Notes under the pieces: generated by a model
The model's database searches: none
Told to the model about the DNA's origin: nothing
The model's input: the letters and a program-made list of their open reading frames with translations, nothing else
In this document: piece after piece, positions 34,480-41,637 of the stretch
How the letters are laid out: every line of letters starts with the position of its first letter
Position numbering within the stretch: position 1 is the first letter of the stretch
Position numbers and translations under genes: made by a program
Assembly (NCBI GenBank): GCA_005938025.2
Contig: VCCI02000006.1
Location: 1-64,000, forward strand
DNA from: Inquilinus sp. KBS0705
GTDB taxonomy: Bacteria; Bacteroidota; Bacteroidia; Sphingobacteriales; Sphingobacteriaceae
Reading direction: 5' to 3'
DNA: 64,000 bases

Positions 34480-36015
34480 ATGGCCGGAGGTAAAGAAACC
34501 CCAAGACAGCGAATGATGGGTATATTATACCTGGTACTTTTAGGGCTTGTTGCCTTAAGTTTACCGGATAGCTTATTCGATGCGTTTAAGAATATTACAG
34601 ATAGTTTAGACAGGTCTAAAAGTAATGTACAAACTGGTATTTCAAATACGTTTGAGGCATTTGAGAAAACTAAACTTAAAGAACAGCCTGCCAGGGCAAC
34701 ACCTTTTTACAATAGAGCCAAAGAAGCCAGCAAGGCCAGTGAGGAACTTAATACTTACATTGAAACCCTTAAAAAGGACCTTGTTGTAGCAGGTGGTGGC
34801 TTTGATGAAACCACTAATGACTTTAAAGGTAGATCTGACCAGGATATTTCATCACATTATATGATAGCTGGTGGGCATGGCAAGGAATTGCGTAAAAAAA
34901 TTGAGGAAACACAAAAGAAATTACTGTCATTATTAGATCCTGACGACAGGAAAAATGTAAAGTTTTCTCTCCAGGTTGTTGATCCTCCACGTAATGGGGA
35001 ACTGACAAAAAAATCATGGGAAGAGGCAACCTTTGGCGACGGTATTCCAATGGGGGCATCAATTACAGCGCTTACTAAAATACAGGCAGATGCGAAAAAT
35101 GCCGAAAATGAAGTAGTAAAGAAGTTATTAGGTAAAGTTGATCAGGCTGTAGTGAACCTTGATAAGTTTGACGCTGTGGCGGTTGCGCCATCAAGCTATG
35201 TAATAGCCGGCACGCCGTATACCGCCGAAGTGTTTTTAACCGCATCCGATTCAAAATCGAGCCCGGATATAAGTGTAAACGGTTCGCGCCTGGCGGTATC
35301 AGATGGTAAAGGTAAATATACCGTTGGTACAGGGTCAGAAGGGGTGTTTACCTGGGTAGGTACTATCCGCGTAAAGCAAACTGATGGTACTATAAAGGAA
35401 TACAAAACAACGCCGCAAACTTACCAGGTATCCCGCCCATCGGCAGTGGTATCGCCTGATAAGATGAACGTGTTATACATTGGTGTACCTAACCCTATAT
35501 CGGTTTCGGCACCAGGTCTCGCTAAAGAAAAATTAAGGGTAAATATTTCAAACGGCTCGTTAAGCGGCTCGGCCGGGCACTATGTGGCCAATGTAAATAG
35601 CATAGGCGAGGCTACCGTAACCGTATCAGGCGAGGTAACCCCGGGTAAAACGCAAACATTGGGCTCAACCTTATTCCGTGTAAAACGTATACCAGATCCT
35701 AAGGCGCAGTTTGCCGGCAAAAGCGGGGGTAATACCAGCGCAGCCAATATTCGCGCGCAGGACAGAGTTTTCGCCAAGTTGGAAAACTTTGAATTTGATG
35801 CTAAATTTAACGTAACCAGGTTTACATTGGTGGTAATTAAACCGCGCCAGGACGCAGTTATTGCCTCAACCAGCGGACCCGAATTATCGGCGCAAATGCG
35901 TGCTGCAATGGCGGGTGTAACACCGGGCTCTACAGTGGTATTTAAAGATATAATTGCTGTTGGCCCCGATGGCTCGCAGCGAGGTTTGGACGCTATAGTA
36001 TTAACGGCTAATTAA
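34480..36015 (+). CDS. gldM: GldM, periplasm-spanning motor shaft protein
   Basis: 511 aa. A single N-terminal transmembrane helix (RMMGILYLVLLGLVALSLPD) anchors the protein, which then extends through the periplasm. A helical domain (about 40-210) is followed by three beta-rich domains with PSSYVIAGTPYTAEVFLTAS, VLYIGVPNPISVSAP and a C-terminal domain ending PDGSQRGLDAIVLTAN. This matches GldM, which links GldL to the GldKN ring. It is translated from ATG 34480 and followed 7 bp later by gldN. Residue composition and length are normal. Confidence 0.93.
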   Translation: MAGGKETPRQRMMGILYLVLLGLVALSLPDSLFDAFKNITDSLDRSKSNVQTGISNTFEAFEKTKLKEQPARATPFYNRAKEASKASEELNTYIETLKKDLVVAGGGFDETTNDFKGRSDQDISSHYMIAGGHGKELRKKIEETQKKLLSLLDPDDRKNVKFSLQVVDPPRNGELTKKSWEEATFGDGIPMGASITALTKIQADAKNAENEVVKKLLGKVDQAVVNLDKFDAVAVAPSSYVIAGTPYTAEVFLTASDSKSSPDISVNGSRLAVSDGKGKYTVGTGSEGVFTWVGTIRVKQTDGTIKEYKTTPQTYQVSRPSAVVSPDKMNVLYIGVPNPISVSAPGLAKEKLRVNISNGSLSGSAGHYVANVNSIGEATVTVSGEVTPGKTQTLGSTLFRVKRIPDPKAQFAGKSGGNTSAANIRAQDRVFAKLENFEFDAKFNVTRFTLVVIKPRQDAVIASTSGPELSAQMRAAMAGVTPGSTVVFKDIIAVGPDGSQRGLDAIVLTAN

Positions 36016-36022
36016 GAAAGTT

Positions 36023-37003
36023 ATGAAAACAAGATTTTTAATTTTGGCACTTTGCCTGGCCTGCAGCGCCTCATTCGCGCAAAAAAGGAAGGCAAGGAAA
36101 CCGGCGGCTAAAAAGCCTGCTGCTTCACAAACCTTTTCGCAGGGGCCGGTAGTAAATGGTGCTAACACTACAGCCAGTACCGTTTTACAGCCTAAAGCAC
36201 AGTTGCCTGTTGATACAGCTAAGAAAAAGCCTTTTGACCGCCCATTAGACGGGTACTATAAAAAGAACAATATTTTAAGCGCAAGGGTAACCCCTTATGC
36301 TAACCTGCGCGAAAGTGACGTAACCTTTGCCAAACGCGTATGGCGCGAAATTGATGTTCGCGAAAAGATGAACCAGTACCTGGCATCGCCAAAGCAAAGG
36401 CTGATAACTATTTTGTTGGATGCTATTGATGCAGGTGAGTTAACCGCTTACGACCCGGCAAGCACTAAAGACGATCCGGGAGGCGACTCGTTTTCGACCC
36501 CATTGGCCGCGGGCCAGGCACGAAGCCGCATGGCCGACAGCAGCGCGGTAGATAAGTTTGATAAGGATGGTAACAAAATAGGTTCGGAGTTTAGGGCCGG
36601 TGAGTTTAACCCGGATAGCGTAGTAAAATTCCGTATCAAAGAAGACTGGATATTTGACAGGCAGCGTTCGGTTTTTGAACCACGCATTATTGGTATTGCA
36701 CCATTGATTAAGCCTAAAGCAGCTGGGTTAGACCTGGAGTATCAACCCGCTTTTTGGATATACTTCCCCGAGGCACGCCAAATATTGGCAACCAAAGAAG
36801 CTGTTAGCCATAACAACGATGCTACCGGCTTAAGCTTTGATGATGTTTTTGTAAAGCGTTTATTTGCCAGCTATATTGTTAAACAATCTAACGATAAGGA
36901 CGAACGTATACGCGATTACGCACAAGGTATAGATAAGCTTTACGAATCGGATAGGGTTAAAAAAAACCTGATGGATTGGGAGCTTAACCTTTGGCAGTAT
37001 TAA
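36023..37003 (+). CDS. gldN: GldN, periplasmic ring component
   Basis: 326 aa with a signal peptide (KTRFLILALCLACSASFAQ) and a basic, Ala/Lys-rich linker (KRKARKPAAKKPAASQ). The conserved GldN domain starts with SDVTFAKRVWREIDVREKMNQYLASP. It continues with YKIKEDW-type sequence (FRIKEDWIFDRQRSVFEPRI) and ends with YIVKQSNDKDERI. GldN forms the periplasmic ring with GldK and is needed for type IX secretion and gliding. It is the last gene of the operon and is followed by a strong terminator at 37032-37063. Confidence 0.93.
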   Translation: MKTRFLILALCLACSASFAQKRKARKPAAKKPAASQTFSQGPVVNGANTTASTVLQPKAQLPVDTAKKKPFDRPLDGYYKKNNILSARVTPYANLRESDVTFAKRVWREIDVREKMNQYLASPKQRLITILLDAIDAGELTAYDPASTKDDPGGDSFSTPLAAGQARSRMADSSAVDKFDKDGNKIGSEFRAGEFNPDSVVKFRIKEDWIFDRQRSVFEPRIIGIAPLIKPKAAGLDLEYQPAFWIYFPEARQILATKEAVSHNNDATGLSFDDVFVKRLFASYIVKQSNDKDERIRDYAQGIDKLYESDRVKKNLMDWELNLWQY

Positions 37004-37031
37004 TTATAATAGCCGATCTGCTAAAAAATAT

Positions 37032-37063
37032 AAAAGCCCTTGCATAATGCAGGGGCTTTTTTT
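37032..37063 (+). terminator. Intrinsic terminator after gldN
   Basis: AAAAGCCCTTGCA pairs with TGCAGGGGCTTTT (one mismatch) around a short TAA loop, followed by a run of T. It lies about 30 bp past the gldN stop and may also serve the convergent uvrC gene. Confidence 0.88.
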
Positions 37064-37099
37064 GTGCTGTATGGTGATAAACTATTGCGGCTTATAATA

Positions 37100-38911
37100 T
37101 TAATTATCAGACACAGCGGGATTAAAATATTGGCTAATAGCTTTGGCCTGTTTAAGGTTTACTATTTCCTGCAACTCGGTCTCGGTAGCTTCGCGTATCT
37201 TTTTTACCGATTTAAAGTACTTAAGCAACTTTTCGGCGGTGGTTTTGCCAATGCCTTCAATTAATTCCAATTCGGTAACTAATGTGCCTTTATCGCGCTT
37301 TTTACGGTGAAAGGTAATACCAAAGCGGTGTGCTTCGTCGCGCAGCTGCTGTATCACCTTTAATGTTTCCGATCGCTTATCTAAATACATTGGGTATTGG
37401 TCGCCCGGATAGTATAATTCTTCTAACCGCTTGGCAATGCCTATAACGGTTACCTTTTTATCAATACCCAGCAGCTTTAAGCTCTTCATGGCCGATGATA
37501 GCTGCCCTTTGCCACCATCAATAATAATCAATTGCGGCAAGCCTGTATCTTCATCTAACACACGGCGATAGCGGCGTAATACAGCTTCTTCCATGGTGGC
37601 AAAATCATCGGGGCCAACAACGGTTTTTACGTTAAAGTGGCGATAGTCTTTTTTTGATGGCTTGCCGTCCTTAAACACCACTATAGCCGATACCGGATAC
37701 TTACCCTGAAAGTTGGAGTTATCAAAGCATTCTATATGGCGGGGCTGTTGGTTCATGCGCAGATCCTTCATCATCAGGTTCATTAACCTATCGGTGCGCA
37801 CCTCGGGGTTAAGTTTTTCGTACTGGTCTATCTTCTCTTTTTTAAAGAACATTACATTCTTTTGTGATAGATCGAGCAGTTTACGCTTCTCGCCCAGCTT
37901 GGGCACTGTAAATTTAACGGACGCGTCATCCACATCTATATCAAAAGGGACAATTATCTCTTTTGAATGGCTTTGGTACCTGGTTCGAAATTCGGTAATG
38001 GCAATTGTAAGCAGTTCCTCGTCGCTCTCATCCAGGCGCTTTTTAAGCTCGATAGTTTGTGTTTGGATGATAGTACCGTTCATTACCTTTAAGTAGTTTA
38101 CAAAGGCGTATTTCTCTTCTGAAGCGATGCTGAATACATCTACATCGGTTATAGATGAATTAACCACGGTAGATTTACTTTGGTAATTCTCCAGCAGGTC
38201 CTGTTTGCGCTTTAGGCGGTGCGCCTGCTCAAAATTCAGGTCGCTGATGGCTTTGTCCAGATCCGACTTAAGGTTGCGTACAACGGCGCCAATTTTCCCG
38301 TTTAGTATGTCTTTTATTTCCTCAATGCTTTTATCATAGTCCGCTTCTGACTGGTAGTCCTGGCAAGGGCCTTTGCAATTGCCCAACTGATATTCGAGGC
38401 AAACTTTAAACTTGCCTTTTTCGATATTTTGGCGGGTTAACGGCAGGTTGCAGGTACGCAGTGGGTAGGTCTCTTTTATTAAACCCAGTATGGTATGCAT
38501 CATACTTACTGAGGCATAAGGCCCCAGGTATTTGGATCCATCGCGAATGATGCGGCGTGTCCAATAAATGCGGGGGTAATTTTCGTTTTTGATGATGATC
38601 CAGGGGTAGGTCTTATCATCTTTAAGCATTACGTTGTAGCGGGGCTGATGCTTTTTTATCATGCTGTTTTCCAACAGCCAGGCATCCACCTCGGTATCAA
38701 CTATGGTAAAGGTTATCTTGCGTATTTTTGATACCAGTACCCTTGTTTTGGCATTGATCTGGGTATCCTTATTAAAGTACGAACCTACCCGATTGCGCAG
38801 ATCTTTAGCCTTACCAATATATATCAGCTCGTTCTCGCTATCCCAATATTGGTATACACCCGGTTTGTGCGGTATATTTTTTAAAGCTTCCCTGTAATCG
38901 AATTTTTCCAT
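37100..38911 (-). CDS. uvrC: Excinuclease ABC subunit C
   Basis: 603 aa, standard length. The GIY-YIG nuclease domain is at the start: GVYQYWDSENELIYIGKAKDLRNRVGSYF. A UVR motif follows near 205-240 (SDLDKAISDLNFEQAHRLKRKQ), then the RNase H-like C-terminal nuclease with HIECFDNSNFQGKYPV and LIIDGGKGQLSSAM. It ends with helix-hairpin-helix motifs (LELIEGIGKTTAEKLLKYF). UvrC makes both incisions in nucleotide excision repair after UvrAB recognises damage. It is convergent with gldN. Downstream and upstream spacers carry GTTCATTAGTTCATTGG-like repeats. Confidence 0.96.
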   Translation of the reverse strand: MEKFDYREALKNIPHKPGVYQYWDSENELIYIGKAKDLRNRVGSYFNKDTQINAKTRVLVSKIRKITFTIVDTEVDAWLLENSMIKKHQPRYNVMLKDDKTYPWIIIKNENYPRIYWTRRIIRDGSKYLGPYASVSMMHTILGLIKETYPLRTCNLPLTRQNIEKGKFKVCLEYQLGNCKGPCQDYQSEADYDKSIEEIKDILNGKIGAVVRNLKSDLDKAISDLNFEQAHRLKRKQDLLENYQSKSTVVNSSITDVDVFSIASEEKYAFVNYLKVMNGTIIQTQTIELKKRLDESDEELLTIAITEFRTRYQSHSKEIIVPFDIDVDDASVKFTVPKLGEKRKLLDLSQKNVMFFKKEKIDQYEKLNPEVRTDRLMNLMMKDLRMNQQPRHIECFDNSNFQGKYPVSAIVVFKDGKPSKKDYRHFNVKTVVGPDDFATMEEAVLRRYRRVLDEDTGLPQLIIIDGGKGQLSSAMKSLKLLGIDKKVTVIGIAKRLEELYYPGDQYPMYLDKRSETLKVIQQLRDEAHRFGITFHRKKRDKGTLVTELELIEGIGKTTAEKLLKYFKSVKKIREATETELQEIVNLKQAKAISQYFNPAVSDN

Positions 38912-38956
38912 GCCCCTAGTTCACTGGTTCAATTGTTCATTAGTTCATTGGTCTGG
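38912..38956. repeat. TTCATTAGTTCATTGG repeat, arm 1 by the four-helix-bundle gene
   Basis: The sequence reads GTTCACTGGTTCAATTG and TTCATTAGTTCATTGG in succession. An inverted version (CCAATGAAC...CTAATGAACC) lies at 39333-39384 on the other side of the 127-aa gene. A similar sequence is at 57188-57215. Confidence 0.75.
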
Positions 38957-39328
38957 TGCTTTACTTGCCTGCTTGCCAATAAACTTTAAATACGCGTTTA
39001 ACTTTAAATGGATGCTTTGAAGTTTTTCGAATAGAAGATTAAATTGAACTTCACTTATTAGGTTCCTGGTTTTAGCCTTTTTTAACCACCCTTTTGTTTC
39101 TAAAATAGATCCGCGACTAAAGTAACAGAAGTTCCTGTTTTCTTTATAATGATATCTGCCATATCCTTCTGCTATGTTAGCACCAATGGAATCAGCTGAC
39201 CGTACTATTTGCTTACCAATAGTATCTTTAGCAAAATACTCCCATTCGTGTACTAAAAACCAAATCTCATCACCAAAAGTTTCGGCCAATTGGTATAACT
39301 CTAAATCTTCAAGATTATAATAACTCAT
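38945..39328 (-). CDS. Four-helix-bundle protein (23S rRNA intervening-sequence/S23 family)
   Basis: 127 aa, all-helical. The sequence YYNLEDLELYQLAETFGDEIW followed by KDTIGKQIVRSADSIGANIAEGYGR is the signature of the IVP/S23 'four helix bundle' family. These proteins are often encoded inside 23S rRNA intervening sequences, but many lie as free genes in Bacteroidota genomes. Biochemical function is unknown. Here the gene sits alone between uvrC and the penicillin-binding protein on the same strand. It lies between inverted TTCATTAGTTCATTGG-like repeats (38912-38956 and 39333-39384), as if inserted as a cassette. No rRNA is nearby. Confidence 0.85.
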   Translation of the reverse strand: MSYYNLEDLELYQLAETFGDEIWFLVHEWEYFAKDTIGKQIVRSADSIGANIAEGYGRYHYKENRNFCYFSRGSILETKGWLKKAKTRNLISEVQFNLLFEKLQSIHLKLNAYLKFIGKQASKAPDQ

Positions 39329-39332
39329 AAAT

Positions 39333-39384
39333 TATTGAACTATTCACCAATTAACCAATGAACAAGTGAGCTAATGAACCAAAC
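39333..39384. repeat. TTCATTAGTTCATTGG repeat, arm 2 (inverted)
   Basis: It contains CCAATTAACCAATGAAC and CTAATGAACCAA, the reverse complement of arm 1 at 38912-38956 with mismatches. It lies between the four-helix-bundle ATG and the penicillin-binding-protein stop. Confidence 0.75.
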
Positions 39385-41637
39385 CTAAAAATCCAGTTTC
39401 TTATCCACCTCATTCGTTCCCTTTTGTTGTTGGCTGTAGGCACCGCAATCAAGAGTGATGGTTACGCCGTTTTTGGGCGGCACAAAGTCTACATTCTTTT
39501 TAATGCCTAATGCCGCGTTGGCGTACACCTTTTTCATGTACAAGGCAAAAATAGGCAGGGCGCTGTTAGCACCTTCGCCCAGGCGGGTAGACCGGAAGTG
39601 TATATCGCGGTCTTCGCAACCTGTCCATACGCCGGTAACCAGTTGCGGGGTTATGCCAATAAACCAACCATCCGAGTTGTCTTGAGTAGTACCTGTTTTA
39701 CCACCAATCGGGTTCATCAAGCCGTAGTCACGGCGTAAGCGGTAACCGGTGCCTTCGTCTATAACACCTTTAAGCATATAGGTCATTACGTAGGCGGTTT
39801 GCGGGTTCATTGCTTGTACCACGCGCGGTGTGTTGTTATATAGTACGTTCCCGTTCTTGTCTTCAATGCGTAACAGGTAAGTAGGTTCGGTCCACACACC
39901 CTCGTTAGCAAATACCGAGTAGGCACCAGTCATATCAAATACCGATGCGTTAAACGTGCCCAGGCAAATAGATGGTACAGCCGGTACAGGGCTGGTGATG
40001 CCCATTTTTTTGATCAGATCGGCAACGGGGATAGGTTTTACCTCGTTCATCACATAGGCGGTAACCCAGTTTTGCGAGCGGGCCAACGCGGTGCGTAAAG
40101 TAATTACACCAGGTACTGTCTCTGTAGGAGATGAGCGCGGCTTCCATTCCTGGCCTTCGTACGATACAGTAATAGGTTCGTTGGCTACCTGCATACATGG
40201 CGATATGCCATCGTCGATAGCAACGGCATAGGTAAACGGCTTAGCGGTTGAACCCACCTGGCGGGTACCCATTTTTACCTGGTCGTATTTAAAATGCTCA
40301 AAATTAGTACCGCCCACCCATGCTTTAATGTAACCCGTTGTTGGGTCCATGCTCATTAAGGCATTGCGCAGCATCATTTTACAATACACAATGGAGTCGA
40401 TAGGTTTCATCACCGTATCAATATCGCCGTGCCAGGTAAACAGGTTCATCTTGGCAGGCGTATTAAAATCATCTCGTATTTCTTCGTCGGTTTTATTTAA
40501 CTGCTTAAGGGCAATATACCGGTCTGACCGGTGCATACCCTTATCTAATAAAGCCTTAAAGGTTGGGATAGATTTCCATAAGCTAATGCCTTTCCAGTGC
40601 GCGTTAAACTGCGCCTGTAATTTACGCATATACTCTTTTTGCGCCTCTTCGGCGTAGCCTTGCATAGTGGCATCAATAGTGGTGTATATTTTAAGGCCGT
40701 GGCGGTCAAGATCGTAAGGCGTACCATCAGGTCTTAAGATAGATTTTTCGACCAGTATCTTTTGCACTTCTTTTTTAAGTACCGCCCTAAAGTAGGTGGC
40801 TATGCCATCGTTATGGTCTATCGGGCGAAATATTAAGCCTAGCGGTTTAGCTTTAAACTCATCGGCCTGGCCATCGCTTAAAAAGTTCTCTTCGGCCATG
40901 CGTCGTAAAACAAAATTACGGCGGTTAAGCGCGTTTTGCGGGTGGTTGATGGGCGAGTATAAGCCAGGCCCGTTTATCATACCAATTAAAAGCGCGGCCT
41001 GGTCTGGTGTAAGCTTATCAGGCGTGGTATCAAAATAAGTACGTGCGGCCGAATGGATGCCATACGTATTGTATGCACCAAAATCCACCGTATTTAGGTA
41101 AAGCGTTAGTATTTCTTCTTTGGTGTAGTTACGCTCCAGCTTTACCGCGGTTATCCATTCCTGTAATTTTTGAATGATACGCTTAAAGGGGTTGTTCGAT
41201 TTTTCGGTAAAAAGGTTTTTTGCCAGTTGTTGGGTTATCGTACTGCCCCCTTGTTTTTTGCCGACAAGGTTATATAACACAATACTGAAAGTACGCTGAA
41301 AATCGATACCCGAATGATTATAAAAGCGGGTATCCTCGGTAGCTATAAGCGCGTTAATAACATTTGGCGACAGCTGCGGATAGGTAACACTGGTGCGGTT
41401 TTTTATGTAATATTTGCCAATTACGTGCTTGTCTGACGATATTATCTCTGATGCCTGGTCGCTTTTTGGGTTCTCTAACTCGCGAAATGATGGCAGCGGG
41501 CCAAACAACTGGAAGGCTACAAGCAGTATCATCAATAAAAAAAATGCAAAACAACCAATAACAAAGCGCCATATATACCAGTTATAGCGCCTTATATCCT
41601 GTTGTTTAACCATTGTAGGTTTAGTAGGTTTTCTCAT
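39385..41637 (-). CDS. Class A penicillin-binding protein (PBP1A-like)
   Basis: 750 aa. One N-terminal transmembrane helix (about 22-45) anchors it. The GT51 glycosyltransferase domain shows EDTRFYNHSGIDFQRTF and GGSTITQQLAKNLF. The transpeptidase domain has the SxxK box in GSTAKPFTYAVAID, the SxN box in SQNWVTAY and the KTG box in GGKTGTTQDNSDGW. It polymerises and cross-links peptidoglycan. The likely start is ATG 41637, or ATG 41613 (MVKQQDIRRY), which would avoid a 17-bp overlap with the upstream porW/sprE gene. The overlap or close spacing indicates cotranscription with that gene. Confidence 0.93.
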   Translation of the reverse strand: MRKPTKPTMVKQQDIRRYNWYIWRFVIGCFAFFLLMILLVAFQLFGPLPSFRELENPKSDQASEIISSDKHVIGKYYIKNRTSVTYPQLSPNVINALIATEDTRFYNHSGIDFQRTFSIVLYNLVGKKQGGSTITQQLAKNLFTEKSNNPFKRIIQKLQEWITAVKLERNYTKEEILTLYLNTVDFGAYNTYGIHSAARTYFDTTPDKLTPDQAALLIGMINGPGLYSPINHPQNALNRRNFVLRRMAEENFLSDGQADEFKAKPLGLIFRPIDHNDGIATYFRAVLKKEVQKILVEKSILRPDGTPYDLDRHGLKIYTTIDATMQGYAEEAQKEYMRKLQAQFNAHWKGISLWKSIPTFKALLDKGMHRSDRYIALKQLNKTDEEIRDDFNTPAKMNLFTWHGDIDTVMKPIDSIVYCKMMLRNALMSMDPTTGYIKAWVGGTNFEHFKYDQVKMGTRQVGSTAKPFTYAVAIDDGISPCMQVANEPITVSYEGQEWKPRSSPTETVPGVITLRTALARSQNWVTAYVMNEVKPIPVADLIKKMGITSPVPAVPSICLGTFNASVFDMTGAYSVFANEGVWTEPTYLLRIEDKNGNVLYNNTPRVVQAMNPQTAYVMTYMLKGVIDEGTGYRLRRDYGLMNPIGGKTGTTQDNSDGWFIGITPQLVTGVWTGCEDRDIHFRSTRLGEGANSALPIFALYMKKVYANAALGIKKNVDFVPPKNGVTITLDCGAYSQQQKGTNEVDKKLDF

